Of a stretch of DNA of 11,799 nucleotides, positions 1 to 8,172 are shown piece by piece. The stretch is from Deltaproteobacteria bacterium. GTDB taxonomy: Bacteria > Desulfobacterota > DSM-4660 > Desulfatiglandales > HGW-15. The notes below the pieces were generated by a model that made no database searches, was not told the DNA's origin, and was given only the letters and a program-made list of their open reading frames with translations. The position numbers and the translations under genes are program-made. Numbering within the stretch: the first letter of the stretch is position 1; each line of letters starts with the position of its first letter. The stretch is from NCBI GenBank assembly GCA_030671095.1, contig DAOVAK010000036.1:1-11799 (forward strand). The letters are read 5' to 3'.

Positions 1-165
1 GGTAAAAGACCACAGGTGGGATACAATGTGAGCCATGCTCATAATAAGACCAAGAAACGCTGGTATCCAAATCTTCAAAAAGTGAGAACTGTCAAAAACG
101 GCCAGACCAGAAGAATGAGGGTCTGCACCAGTTGTATCAAATCCGGTTTGGTTGTGAAGCCGTGA
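1..165 (+). CDS. rpmB: 50S ribosomal protein L28 (5'-truncated by window edge)
   Basis: The first 54 codons read in frame 1 to a TGA at 163-165 and give the C-terminal six-sevenths of bacterial L28. Visible family features are the start [20 protein letters not shown], the central WYPNLQ segment, and a CTSC pair (visible residues 42-45). That pair would join an N-terminal CxxC, lost off the left edge, to make the zinc site of the cysteine-containing L28 form. Full-length L28 is about 62-64 residues, so only about 8-10 residues are missing. L28 is a component of the 50S subunit. The stop lies only 2 bases from the stop of the convergent rel gene. The identification is firm. Confidence 0.95.
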   Translation, partial: GKRPQVGYNVSHAHNKTKKRWYPNLQKVRTVKNGQTRRMRVCTSCIKSGLVVKP

Positions 166-167
166 AA

Positions 168-2309
168 TTATAGCCTTTCTACAAAAAGCACGTCTTTCAC
201 CCTTTTTATGGCCCCCATAATATCCTGAAGCTGCTCAAAATTTTCCACCTCGATGGTGAATAAAGAGATGCCTTTATTGTCCATGGTGGTTTTCACCTCT
301 GCCTGGATGATGTTGGCATCTTTCTGGGCCATAATGGAGCTGATATTCGCCAAGATGCCTTTCTTATCCACTGCAGTCACCTTCAATCGAGCCAGATAGA
401 TATCTTGTTCAGATGGCTCCCACATGACTTCCACCAGGCGCTCAGGGTCGGCATCAAGGATGTGCCGGCAATTGTGTTTGTGGATGGTGACACCCCGCCC
501 GCGCGTTATAAAGCCCACAACATGCTCACCAGGCAAAGGATGACAGCAATTGGCAAAGCGTACCAGGATGTGATCCAGCCCTTTTACCTTGATCCCACGG
601 GTACTTTTTTTCCGCTTTATGCGGGAGACCACCTTACCGACAAGACCGGTGGGCTTTTCCTCCTCAATCCCCAGCTTCGGTTTCAGGCGACCGATCACCT
701 GATTTGCTGATAGCTTGCCGTACCCAATGTTGGCGAGCAGATCTTCAACGGAGTGAAAGGAGAGATCCTTTGAAACCCTTGAAATCTGCTCGCTTTTCAA
801 TATGTTGGGAAGACTCAGGTGGGACTGCTCAAGGCCCTTTTCAAGGATTTCCTTCCCCAGGGTAATGCTTTCGTCTCTTTCCTGATTTCTTATCCATTGT
901 CTGATCTTGGTTTTGGCCCGGGAAGTCTTTACAAAATCAAGCCAGTCCTCACGTGGGTGCTGTTTGGTGGATGTGATGATCTCTACAACGTCCCCGTTTC
1001 TCAACTGGTATCGGAGGGGGACCATTTTGCCATTTACCCTGGCCCCGATGCATTTTTCTCCCACCTCCGAATGAATACTGTAGGCAAAATCAACGGGCGT
1101 GGCTCCTTTTGGGAATTCTTTTACCTCACCTTTGGGCGTGAATACATAGACCTCGTTCGGAAACAGGTCCATACGAACGGTATCCAGAAATTCCTGGGGA
1201 TCCTGGAGATTCTTTTGCCATTCCAGAAGCCGTCTGAGCCATGCGAACTGTTTTTCATCCGTTTTGCTTGCCACCCGCCCTTCTTTGTACTTCCAGTGCG
1301 CGGCAATGCCCTCCTCAGCTATCTGATCCATCTGCCATGTCCTGATTTGGAGTTCCATCCTTTGCCCAAGAGGACCAACCAAGGTGGTGTGAAGAGACTG
1401 GTACATGTTGGCTTTGGGTAGGGAAACATAGTCCTTGAATCTCCCAGGAACTGGCTTCCACATGGCATGGATAAGACCCAGGACCTCATAACACTCCTTC
1501 ACCGAATTGACGATAACGCGTAGTGCCAGGATGTCATATACCTGGTTCACAGTGAGGTTCTGGCCTTTCATTTTGTTGTAAATGCCGTAAAAGTGCTTTT
1601 GTCGCCCCTTGATCGTGGCCTTTATGCCCGATTCTTTGAACTTTTCACTCAGGAGTTCCTTGACCTCTCGGATATATCTTTCCCTCGCGCCACGTCTTTC
1701 GGCAGTCTCAGACTTTATGGTTTCGTAAATCTCCGGCTCTAGATAGTAAAGACAGAGGTCTTCCAATATGGATTTGAGCCAGAAGATGCCCATTCTGCCC
1801 GCCAAGGGAGAGTAAATCTCGAGGGTCTCCCTGGCGATCAGCCTTTGCTTTTCTGGGGTCTGGAAGCCTAGGGTCTGCATATTGTGCAGTCTATCAGCAA
1901 GCTTCACCATGATGACACGGATGTCCGTGGCCATGGCGAGGATCATCTTTCGCATGTTTTCCGCTTGACGTTCCTCGTGGCTGGTAAATTGCATCTTGCT
2001 GATCTTTGTAACCCCGTCCACAATATTGGCCGCCTCTTTGCCGAAGAGGCGTTCTATCTCGGGCAGTTCAGCATTTGTGTCCTCCAGCGTGTCATGGAGA
2101 AGACCAGCCACCACACTGATCACATCCATTTTCATCCGCGTGAGGATATAGGACACCTCTAAAGGGTGTGAAAGGTAGGGTTCCCCGGAAAGACGAACTT
2201 GGCCTTGATGAACTTTGGCGGAGTAAACATAGGCCTTTTCCACAAGACTCAAGTCTGCTTTTGAGTGATAGCTGAGAAGTGAAGCAGTAATGTCATTTAA
2301 TCGAATCAT
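168..2309 (-). CDS. rel: Bifunctional (p)ppGpp synthetase/hydrolase (Rel/SpoT, RSH family)
   Basis: This 713-residue full-length RSH enzyme makes the alarmone (p)ppGpp from ATP plus GTP/GDP and also hydrolyses it, setting the stringent response in the cytoplasm. Domains in order: HD hydrolase (about 20-190) with H48, H72-D73, E76-D77 and D139 (LADRLHNM) all intact; synthetase (about 235-345) with D259 and E319 as likely catalytic acids and the substrate-loop segment NMYQSLHT (301-308); TGS (about 383-445); a helical region with conserved CC (588-589) in [11 protein letters not shown]; and a C-terminal ACT domain (about 638-713). The loop reads RFKD (290-293), the motif known for bifunctional Rel/SpoT rather than the EXDD of synthetase-only RelA. 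Together with the intact HD box this argues that both activities are present. The ATG at 2309 has AAGGA (2319-2315) five bases upstream and lies inside the end of proS, which suggests translational coupling. The symbol relA or spoT would serve equally. Confidence 0.97.
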   Translation of the reverse strand: MIRLNDITASLLSYHSKADLSLVEKAYVYSAKVHQGQVRLSGEPYLSHPLEVSYILTRMKMDVISVVAGLLHDTLEDTNAELPEIERLFGKEAANIVDGVTKISKMQFTSHEERQAENMRKMILAMATDIRVIMVKLADRLHNMQTLGFQTPEKQRLIARETLEIYSPLAGRMGIFWLKSILEDLCLYYLEPEIYETIKSETAERRGARERYIREVKELLSEKFKESGIKATIKGRQKHFYGIYNKMKGQNLTVNQVYDILALRVIVNSVKECYEVLGLIHAMWKPVPGRFKDYVSLPKANMYQSLHTTLVGPLGQRMELQIRTWQMDQIAEEGIAAHWKYKEGRVASKTDEKQFAWLRRLLEWQKNLQDPQEFLDTVRMDLFPNEVYVFTPKGEVKEFPKGATPVDFAYSIHSEVGEKCIGARVNGKMVPLRYQLRNGDVVEIITSTKQHPREDWLDFVKTSRAKTKIRQWIRNQERDESITLGKEILEKGLEQSHLSLPNILKSEQISRVSKDLSFHSVEDLLANIGYGKLSANQVIGRLKPKLGIEEEKPTGLVGKVVSRIKRKKSTRGIKVKGLDHILVRFANCCHPLPGEHVVGFITRGRGVTIHKHNCRHILDADPERLVEVMWEPSEQDIYLARLKVTAVDKKGILANISSIMAQKDANIIQAEVKTTMDNKGISLFTIEVENFEQLQDIMGAIKRVKDVLFVERL

Positions 2310-4023
2310 AGAGTTCCTTGACTTTTTGCTTGATCAGGGCCGGGGCATCCTGAAGTGGCACTCTGGAACTCTCCTTTTCAGTGCGTAGCTTCATTTCCAC
2401 CTCGCCGTTCTTCAGGTTGCGCATCCCCACAGTAACGCGGACAGGGGTACCTAGGAGATCGGCGTCATTAAATTTAACACCCGCCCTCAAATCCCTGTCG
2501 TCAAGCAGGACGTCTAGACCAGATTCCGATAATTCCCCGTATGTCTTTTCAGAGGCTGTTACCACTTCTGGCTCGTGCATCTGCAGAGGCAGAATGACCA
2601 CTTCAAAAGGTGCAAGGGGTATGGGGAAAATAATCCCGTTTTCGTCATGATCCTGTTCAATGGCAGCTGCAAGCGTTCTTCCCACGCCGATGCCGTAACA
2701 TCCCATGATAATGGGTTTTTCAATGCCGGCTTCATCCAAAAAGACGGCTCCCATGGCTTTGCTATATTTGGTTCCCAATTTGAATACGTGCCCCACCTCA
2801 ATGCCCCTTCCGAACTGTATCTTAGCGCCGCATCTCGGACATGAATCTTCTGGGGTGATCATGCGTAAGTCACCAAAAAGATCCACGCGAAAATCCCTTT
2901 CCATGTTCACATTTCGCAGGTGCAGATCTTGTCTGTTTCCCCCGGTGACGAAGTTTTTCATCCCATCAATGGCATGGTCAGCAACCACCTGCACCTTAAG
3001 ACCCATTGGGCCGGCAAATCCCATGGGGGCCCCAGTCACCTCAGCCACTAGCTCGGGATCGGCCATTTCCACCTTTTCGGCACCGAGCAGGTTTCTAAGC
3101 TTGATCTCATTCAGTTCGTGGTCACCCCTGACCAGTGCGGCGACCACGGCACCATTCGATTTGAAGATAAGTGTCTTGATGAGTTTGCTGGGTGAAATGG
3201 AAAGGAAAGATGTCACCTCCTCAACGGTTCTAATACCAGGCGTTTCCACCTCTTCGACAGGTTTCATCTCTTCCTTATCTGAGGGAGAAGGCTCAAGCTC
3301 TTCCCGATTCACCTCAGCCTTCTCAAGGTTTGCCGCATAGTCGCACTTCAGACAGTTGACAATCTGATCCTCTCCGGTATTTGCCAGGACCATGAACTCA
3401 TGGGAAAAGCTACCCCCAATGCTTCCCGTATCCGCTTCAACGACCCTGAATTTGAGACCACATCTGCGAAAGATATTGCCGTAAGTTTCATACATAATTT
3501 CATAGCTCTTGTCTGCCTCCTTCTCTTGCGCATCAAAACTGTAGGCATCTTTCATGGTAAATTCCCGGCAGCGCATCACGCCAAACCGGGGCCTGATTTC
3601 ATCCCTGAATTTTGTTTGGATTTGGTAGAGATTGATCGGCATTTGCCTGTAGGAATGGACCTCTTTCCGCACCAAATCGGTGATCACTTCTTCATGGGTC
3701 GGGCCTAAACAGGCATCCCGATTGTGACGATCCTTAAACCTCAAGAGTTCGCGTCCATAGTATTCCCACCTACCACTTTCCTGCCACAATTCAGCAGGCT
3801 GCACTGCAGGCATCAAAACCTCGATGGCACCGGAACGGTTCATCTCTTCCCGGATAATATTTTCCACTTTTCTTATGGCCCTGAGTCCTGCAGGGAGATA
3901 GGTGTAAATTCCGGAAGTCAGTTTTCGGATCAATCCTGCTCGCAACATCAATTGGTGGCTGATAACCTCTGCCTCGGCTGGCACCTCTTTATGCGTGGGT
4001 ATCAAATAGTTGGAATATCGCAT
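2293..4023 (-). CDS. proS: Prolyl-tRNA synthetase, bacterial type with editing insertion
   Basis: This 576-residue class II aminoacyl-tRNA synthetase charges tRNA-Pro. The N-terminus ([10 protein letters not shown], then [14 protein letters not shown]) is typical of bacterial ProRS. Motif 1 is around 45-75, motif 2 is [17 protein letters not shown] (139-155), and motif 3 is [14 protein letters not shown] (444-457). Between motifs 2 and 3 sits a YbaK-like editing insertion (about 225-410) with the conserved lysine K283 (LIKTLIFK) and a GAPMGFAGP loop (331-339), so mischarged Ala-tRNA-Pro is probably cleared in cis. Two CxxC pairs (C224/C227 and C395/C398) flank the insertion. The anticodon-binding domain is about 470-570. 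Residues about 235-262 are rich in Glu and Pro and look like a linker. The ATG at 4023 agrees with the family N-terminus, although the nearest GGAGGG (4043-4038) is 14 bases away, unusually far. The last 17 bases overlap the start of rel. Confidence 0.97.
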   Translation of the reverse strand: MRYSNYLIPTHKEVPAEAEVISHQLMLRAGLIRKLTSGIYTYLPAGLRAIRKVENIIREEMNRSGAIEVLMPAVQPAELWQESGRWEYYGRELLRFKDRHNRDACLGPTHEEVITDLVRKEVHSYRQMPINLYQIQTKFRDEIRPRFGVMRCREFTMKDAYSFDAQEKEADKSYEIMYETYGNIFRRCGLKFRVVEADTGSIGGSFSHEFMVLANTGEDQIVNCLKCDYAANLEKAEVNREELEPSPSDKEEMKPVEEVETPGIRTVEEVTSFLSISPSKLIKTLIFKSNGAVVAALVRGDHELNEIKLRNLLGAEKVEMADPELVAEVTGAPMGFAGPMGLKVQVVADHAIDGMKNFVTGGNRQDLHLRNVNMERDFRVDLFGDLRMITPEDSCPRCGAKIQFGRGIEVGHVFKLGTKYSKAMGAVFLDEAGIEKPIIMGCYGIGVGRTLAAAIEQDHDENGIIFPIPLAPFEVVILPLQMHEPEVVTASEKTYGELSESGLDVLLDDRDLRAGVKFNDADLLGTPVRVTVGMRNLKNGEVEMKLRTEKESSRVPLQDAPALIKQKVKELYDSIK

Positions 4024-4050
4024 CGTCGTCTGTAAAACCCTCCACCATTA

Positions 4051-4099
4051 ATCATTTGTCATCTATCATCTATCATCTATCATTTACCATTTATCAGTT
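4051..4099 (+). repeat. Seven tandem copies of a 7-base unit, ATCATYT-type
   Basis: Seven consecutive heptamers are visible: ATCATTT, GTCATCT, ATCATCT, ATCATCT, ATCATTT, ACCATTT and ATCAGTT. Each differs from an ATCATYT consensus by at most two bases. They lie in the 146-base proS-ispG gap, beginning 28 bases from the proS start, so on the coding (minus) strand they sit in the proS leader. A related cluster in the opposite orientation occurs at 4137-4171. No protein or promoter is recognisable in this gap. Confidence 0.85.
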
Positions 4100-4105
4100 T
4101 CCAAT

Positions 4106-4130
4106 GGTTAATTGATGACGTTTGATAACC
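4106..4130. repeat. Small inverted repeat between the two heptamer clusters
   Basis: GGTTA (4106-4110) and TAACC (4126-4130) are exact inverted repeats separated by 15 bases. They lie midway between the two oppositely oriented heptamer clusters, so the whole stretch 4051-4171 could fold as a long imperfect hairpin with this stem near its tip. A 5-bp stem alone is weak. It is listed because of its position. Confidence 0.35.
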
Positions 4131-4136
4131 AGAATT

Positions 4137-4171
4137 CAATGATCAATGATCAATGATAAATGATAAATGTT
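4137..4171 (-). repeat. About five tandem copies of the heptamer, inverted relative to 4051-4099
   Basis: Reading + strand, CAATGAT occurs three times in a row (4137-4157), followed by AAATGAT (4158-4164) and a degenerate last copy (4165-4171). The reverse complement of AAATGAT is ATCATTT, the same unit as in the 4051-4099 cluster, so the two clusters face each other. The final copy runs into the ispG stop codon (4172-4170), so the array begins exactly where ispG coding ends. Confidence 0.8.
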
Positions 4172-5240
4172 ATGACTCAGCCAATTTCTTCACCTCTTCA
4201 ATCAATACCTTGGCCAGGTCTCGTTCAGGGATCTTCTTTACAAGTTCTCCATGCTTGAACAAAACACCATGTCCCCTGCCGCCGGCAATTCCCACATCTG
4301 CCTCTTTCGCCTCTCCTGGTCCGTTCACAACGCACCCCATGATGGCCACCTTTGGAGACGACTTTATTCCTGAAAGAGCCTTTTCCACCTCATCCACAAG
4401 ACCGAATAGGTCTATCTCGCATCTGGCACAGGTGGGGCAGGATATGATCTCCGGTCCACGGTGCCTGAGGTCAAGGGCGCGCAGAATCTCATAGGCCACC
4501 TTCACCTCATCCAGGGGGTCTCTGGTGAGTGATACGCGGAATGTGTCACCAATGCCCTTGAAAAGCAAGAGACCAATACCAATGGCATTCTTTACGGTGC
4601 CCGATATGAGGGTTCCGGCTTCCGTGACTCCAAGGTGCAACGGATAGTCTGTTTGTTGGCTCAATAACTCGTAGGCCGCTATGGTATTCAATACGTTGGA
4701 GGATTTCAAAGAGACCTTTATCTTTTCAAAACCGAGTTCTTCAAAGAGCTTGACAAAATCCAGGGCGCTTTCCACCATGGCTTCAGGAGAAGGGTGGCCA
4801 TGTTTTTTCAGGATTCTTTTGGGAAGGGAGCCCGCATTAACGCCGATCCGTATCGGTATATCTCTGGAATCCGCCTCCTTTATGACCTTTTCAACCGCTT
4901 TTCTCCCTCCTATGTTTCCGGGGTTTACTCTCAGACCGTGCGCACCCGCCTTAAGGGCGGCAATTGCGAGACGGTGGTCAAAATGCACATCCGCGATCAG
5001 TGGTGGAGACACTCTCGACCTTATTTCCTTGAAACCCTTAACCGCCTCCATATCAGGAACAGCCAAACGGACGATTTCACAGCCCGCCTCATAGAGCTTC
5101 TGGATCTGTCTAACCGTTGAAGAGACATCTCTTGTGTCTGTATTGGTCATGGACTGAACAACGACGGGCGCACCCCCACCAATGGGAACATCTCCCACAT
5201 ATATCTGACGAGTTTGTCTATTTGCCCGCTTTGTGACCAA
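4170..5240 (-). CDS. ispG: 4-hydroxy-3-methylbut-2-enyl diphosphate synthase (IspG/GcpE)
   Basis: This 356-residue enzyme converts methylerythritol cyclodiphosphate to HMBPP, the penultimate step of the MEP isoprenoid pathway, using a [4Fe-4S] cluster. The TIM-barrel half opens with VGGVPIGG-like residues (VGDVPIGG, 15-22) and VVQSMTNTDT (27-36), and carries LRVNPGNIG (103-111). The cluster ligands are C268 and C271 (SCPTCARCEIDL) and C303 (GCVVNGPGE), with the conserved acid E310. This is the short bacterial form without the plant-type middle domain. The start is TTG at 5240, with GAAGGG (5252-5247) six bases upstream. No ATG or GTG is available nearby and the family N-terminus begins here. 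It is probably co-transcribed with proS downstream (146-base gap). A low-potential ferredoxin or flavodoxin is expected as electron donor. Confidence 0.97.
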   Translation of the reverse strand: MVTKRANRQTRQIYVGDVPIGGGAPVVVQSMTNTDTRDVSSTVRQIQKLYEAGCEIVRLAVPDMEAVKGFKEIRSRVSPPLIADVHFDHRLAIAALKAGAHGLRVNPGNIGGRKAVEKVIKEADSRDIPIRIGVNAGSLPKRILKKHGHPSPEAMVESALDFVKLFEELGFEKIKVSLKSSNVLNTIAAYELLSQQTDYPLHLGVTEAGTLISGTVKNAIGIGLLLFKGIGDTFRVSLTRDPLDEVKVAYEILRALDLRHRGPEIISCPTCARCEIDLFGLVDEVEKALSGIKSSPKVAIMGCVVNGPGEAKEADVGIAGGRGHGVLFKHGELVKKIPERDLAKVLIEEVKKLAES

Positions 5241-5388
5241 TTTATTCCCTTCTTCGACCTTTTTGATCCGTTATACCTGAGAAGGCAGTTTACCAGCAGA
5301 GGTGATCACCAGGGAAGGTCTGAGAGTCAAAAGATAGGCATAATAGCCTCGAAGAGCGTGGCGGATCATCACTTACGAGAACATACCA

Positions 5389-5412
5389 GAATGTCCCGAC
5401 CTTCAAGTCGGT
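5389..5412. repeat. Palindromic motif in the pfp-ispG gap, possible dispersed repeat
   Basis: CCGAC (5396-5400) and GTCGG (5407-5411) form a 5-bp stem around a 6-base loop, inside the 212-base gap 5241-5452. Read on the minus strand, the flanking bases translate as DLKVGTFWYVL. I recall strings like this as recurrent spurious ORFs in environmental genomes, which suggests a dispersed intergenic element, but I could not check that here. I see no gene elsewhere in the gap. The segment next to the pfp stop (5431-5450) is a purine-rich, mostly G run on the + strand. Confidence 0.4.
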
Positions 5413-5452
5413 GATGAATGACATCATTTGACGGGGGCAGGGGGGAGATTCA

Positions 5453-6631
5453 CTAATATAGGAACATGGGTTTTCCGCCCACATGGCGAACTTTTGGCCG
5501 ATACGCTTCCACGTCGTAGAGTTCTCTCACGTCCACCCTTTTCTGACCCGCCATAACTGTGCTCAGGGGAATATCCGTATAAATGCCACGGTTTAGGGCG
5601 ACGAGACGTCCGAAGACGCCCTTTATGAAAAGATCAATGGCCATGTTGGCAAAATTAACGGCCACCATCAAATCCAGGGAATCGGGTATGCCGCTTCTCA
5701 TCAAGTAAGAGAGTCGTTGATTGAGGACATCTTGACCTGTGAGCCCTTTGAGAATAGCTCCCGTTTCCTCCCCGATTCCGCCCAGTTTCTTGTGCCCATA
5801 GGCGTCAGACTCTCCGGACGAGAGCATTTCACCGCCCACCATCTTGGCGCCCTCAGATATGGTGAGCATCGCATAGTTTTTCGGATTGGCTCCCTTGTCT
5901 TTCATAATGAGTTCTGCCAGCCTCTTTGGATCAAACGGCACTTCCGAAATAAGGGCACGATCCACCCCTGCCAAATAGGCTGAAACAAGGGATGTTTCAC
6001 CGCAATACCTTCCAAAGAGTTCAACCACCGCAATCCGTTCATGGGAACCGGTGGAAGTCCTTAAAGCGTGTATGAAACTGACGCTCCTGGTAATGGCTGT
6101 GGAGAACCCAATGCAGTAATCGGTTCCGAAGACGTCATTGTCCATGGTTTTTGGTATGGCAATGACAGGGAATCCTTCCCGGTGTAACCTGCCGGCAAAA
6201 CTGAGGGTATCATCACCTCCAATGGGAAGAATGGCATCGATCTTGAGGTGTTCCAGATTATTGAGCACGTGGGGGGTAAAGTCTTTGACCGCTTCTCCCC
6301 TTTCAAACTTCTTGGACAAGAAATCTGGGACGTCCTTCTTCCTGGCAGCACTCGGGTTGGTTCGAGAGGTGTGCAGATAGGTCCCGCCCGAGCGATCGAT
6401 GGTCCTCACCTCGGGTGCCGTCAATTCCTGGTAGCACTTGAAGCTCAGATCGGGCGTGTCGGGAATATCCGGGCTATACGCCAAGAGTCCTGCCCAGCCC
6501 CGCCTGATGCCCAGGACTTGGATCCCTTCACTCGCTGCCCTATACACCAGAGTCTTGATACAGGGATTTAGACCGGGTACATCTCCGCCACCTGTAAGTA
6601 TGGCTATTCTGGATTTCCTCTTCCCCTTCAT
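5453..6631 (-). CDS. pfp: 6-phosphofructokinase family, pyrophosphate-type signature
   Basis: This 392-residue PfkA-superfamily protein interconverts fructose 6-phosphate and fructose 1,6-bisphosphate. The N-terminal nucleotide-loop region is [10 protein letters not shown] (13-22). The donor-specificity positions read IGGDDTL (137-143) and PKTMDND (160-166). In this family Asp after GGD (D141) and Lys in PKT (K161) mark pyrophosphate-dependent enzymes. ATP-dependent ones, such as E. coli PfkA, have Gly at both. D164 is the likely catalytic base, and LFGRYCG (205-211) corresponds to the sugar-phosphate MGR region. The C-terminal sugar-binding segment is [13 protein letters not shown] (308-320). 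The ATG at 6631 has AAGGAGAGG (6652-6644) about 12 bases away. It heads the leftward block and is divergent from the aminotransferase. Substrate choice is inferred from sequence only. Confidence 0.88.
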   Translation of the reverse strand: MKGKRKSRIAILTGGGDVPGLNPCIKTLVYRAASEGIQVLGIRRGWAGLLAYSPDIPDTPDLSFKCYQELTAPEVRTIDRSGGTYLHTSRTNPSAARKKDVPDFLSKKFERGEAVKDFTPHVLNNLEHLKIDAILPIGGDDTLSFAGRLHREGFPVIAIPKTMDNDVFGTDYCIGFSTAITRSVSFIHALRTSTGSHERIAVVELFGRYCGETSLVSAYLAGVDRALISEVPFDPKRLAELIMKDKGANPKNYAMLTISEGAKMVGGEMLSSGESDAYGHKKLGGIGEETGAILKGLTGQDVLNQRLSYLMRSGIPDSLDLMVAVNFANMAIDLFIKGVFGRLVALNRGIYTDIPLSTVMAGQKRVDVRELYDVEAYRPKVRHVGGKPMFLY

Positions 6632-6811
6632 TTCTAACTGTAACCTCTCCTTCTGACAATCGCAAATTCGGAAAGCGGATGAAATTCGAATATTTTAACC
6701 CAAGTTCCAGGATTAGGGAAGGATTTAATTGAAAGTCTAGTAACTTAGGGGAGGGATGGGCCAATAGCAAGCCCGGGTCCCAAGTGCCTTGATTATTCAC
6801 CATGGTTTCTG

Positions 6812-6846
6812 TTGACAAGCATAAAAAAAAGACAGAAACTTATAAC
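6812..6846 (+). promoter_or_regulatory. Candidate promoter for the aminotransferase gene (weak)
   Basis: A perfect TTGACA (-35 type) lies at 6812-6817. The best -10-like string, TATAAC (6841-6846), is 23 bases further on, longer than the 16-18 normally used. At the ideal spacing GAAACT (6835-6840) is a poor match. An A8 run (6823-6830) sits in the spacer. The site is in the 246-base divergent gap 6632-6877, which must hold the start signals for both flanking genes. Nothing else recognisable was found in the gap. Confidence 0.35.
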
Positions 6847-6862
6847 CTTATTTCTCCCATAC

Positions 6863-6870
6863 AAAGGAGG
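6863..6870 (+). promoter_or_regulatory. Strong ribosome binding site fixing the aminotransferase start
   Basis: AAAGGAGG lies seven bases before the ATG at 6878. This decides the start over the upstream in-frame ATG at 6812, which itself lies in the TTGACA region and has no comparable site. Confidence 0.85.
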
Positions 6871-6877
6871 GACATAT

Positions 6878-8062
6878 ATGCCAGCTGCCAAGAAAGTTGA
6901 GGCCGCTATGGAAAGATCTTCCTGGATCAGAAAGATGTTCGAAGAAGGCAACGCCAGAAAGGCAAAATTTGGTCCAGAAAACGTCTTTGATTTTAGCTTG
7001 GGCAACCCCAACTTGGAGCCACCTGTCAGGTTCAAAGAGGTCCTTAATGCGTTGGCAAATGACCAGAGACCCGGCCAGCATGCCTACATGCCTAATGCAG
7101 GTTTTCTTGAGACCAGGCAGGTCGTGGCCGATTATCTCAGTAAGTACAATAAACAGACTTTCGCTCCTGAGGATATCGTCATGACTGTGGGGGCCGGGGG
7201 CGCACTAAATGTTGTGCTCAAGACGGTGCTCAACCCAGGAGAGGAAGTTATCATCCCTAGCCCCTACTTTGTGGAATACAATTTCTATTTGGAAAATCAC
7301 CAGGGCGTACCCAAAGTGGTGCCCACCAAGCCCGATTTTTCCCTTGATTTCCAGGCCGTTAAAGATGCAGTCACAGAAAAGACGCGGGCTGTGCTGATCA
7401 ATTCCCCCAACAATCCCACAGGAAAGGTCTACACTGAGGGGGAACTGGAGGCCTTGGCAAAGGTGTTGACGGATTGCAGTGAGAAATTCGGGCAACCCAT
7501 TTACCTTATTTCGGATGAGCCTTATCGAAAGATAGCCTATGACGGAATTGACGTACCGAGTATCTTCAATGCCTATAGGGAGAGTTTTGTAGTGACCTCC
7601 TTTTCCAAGGATCTTTCCCTACCAGGGGAGAGAATTGGCTATGCCGCACTCCATCCGGAAATATCGGATAAGGGGATGATTGCTGGGGGCATGGTCCTTT
7701 GCAATCGAATACTTGGATATGTCAATGCCCCCGCCCTCATGCAAAGGGCCATAGCATTTCTATTGGAAGAAAGTGTGGACATATCCATTTATCAAAGGAA
7801 ACGGGATATATTCTATGACGGGCTTGCATCCTGTGGATACGAATTAGTCAAACCGGAGGGCGCGTTCTACCTTTTTCCTCGCACTCCCATAGAGGACGAT
7901 GTGGCTTTTGTATCTGCCCTTCAAGAGGAAAATATTCTGACGGTCCCAGGGAGCGGTTTTGGCGGTCCTGGACACTTCAGAATCGCATACTGCGTTGAGG
8001 ACAAGACCATTGAGAAGTCATTGCCAGGGTTTGAGAAGGTCATGAACAAGTTCAAGAAGTGA
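6878..8062 (+). CDS. PLP-dependent class I/II aminotransferase (AspB-like), substrate unknown
   Basis: This 394-residue fold-type I aminotransferase moves amino groups between amino and keto acids, probably as a cytoplasmic dimer. All key residues are visible: the glycine-rich VGAGGALN (104-111), SPNNPTG (176-182), D213 (SDEPY, pairs with the pyridine nitrogen), K244 in SFSKDLSLPGERIGY (Schiff-base lysine), R252 (phosphate), and R368 in HFRIAY (binds the substrate alpha-carboxylate). Length and motifs fit the COG0436 aspartate/alanine/aromatic group, but substrate cannot be read from this. The start is set by the AAAGGAGG seven bases upstream. A longer in-frame start at 6812 would add 22 residues that look non-conserved. 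The NIL-ferredoxin follows 110 bases downstream on the same strand, so a role in amino-acid (possibly aspartate-family) metabolism is conceivable but not shown. Confidence 0.93.
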   Translation: MPAAKKVEAAMERSSWIRKMFEEGNARKAKFGPENVFDFSLGNPNLEPPVRFKEVLNALANDQRPGQHAYMPNAGFLETRQVVADYLSKYNKQTFAPEDIVMTVGAGGALNVVLKTVLNPGEEVIIPSPYFVEYNFYLENHQGVPKVVPTKPDFSLDFQAVKDAVTEKTRAVLINSPNNPTGKVYTEGELEALAKVLTDCSEKFGQPIYLISDEPYRKIAYDGIDVPSIFNAYRESFVVTSFSKDLSLPGERIGYAALHPEISDKGMIAGGMVLCNRILGYVNAPALMQRAIAFLLEESVDISIYQRKRDIFYDGLASCGYELVKPEGAFYLFPRTPIEDDVAFVSALQEENILTVPGSGFGGPGHFRIAYCVEDKTIEKSLPGFEKVMNKFKK

Positions 8063-8084
8063 GATTGCGCAGAAATCCAATATT

Positions 8085-8097
8085 CCATTATTCCATC
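8085..8097 (+). repeat. 13-base direct repeat, copy 1 (aminotransferase-ferredoxin gap)
   Basis: CCATTATTCCATC at this position recurs exactly at 8773-8785, in the next intergenic gap and in the same orientation. Locally it sits in a near-perfect 8-base tandem, TATTCCAT twice (8081-8096). The rest of the gap 8063-8172 holds no recognisable gene. Confidence 0.6.
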
Positions 8098-8172
8098 GAC
8101 AGCGCATGGATTGAAATTCAGCGTTAGATTCCCTCAAACCTTAGAGAATCCAAGAATCCCGAGGTGTAGCTT

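Noticed and set aside
819..1421. 200-codon open frame on the + strand opposite rel
   Set aside because: It lies wholly inside the strongly conserved rel coding sequence on the other strand, has no ribosome site, and gives no recognisable protein.
2705..3340. 211-codon open frame on the + strand opposite proS
   Set aside because: The product is a Ser/Pro-rich low-complexity shadow of the ProRS editing domain codons, with no independent support.
4051..4171. Possible CRISPR or origin iteron array
   Set aside because: Units are only 7 bases with no spacers, and there is no cas, rep or dnaA gene or DnaA-box pattern nearby.
5290..5484. 64-codon minus-strand frame across the pfp-ispG gap
   Set aside because: It overlaps the end of the phosphofructokinase gene and its content comes from the palindromic motif. 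It is treated as repeat sequence rather than a gene.
6758..6774. GGGC/GCCC hairpin in the divergent pfp-aminotransferase gap as an operator
   Set aside because: The stem is only 4 bp and there is no repeated binding motif or regulator gene nearby.
6812..6877. Longer aminotransferase starting at ATG 6812
   Set aside because: There is no ribosome site there. The perfect AAAGGAGG before 6878 and the match of the later start to the family length favour 6878.
8127..8150. GATTC/GAATC pairing before the ferredoxin gene as an attenuator or terminator
   Set aside because: It has only a 5-bp weak stem with a 14-base loop and no associated leader peptide or T run.
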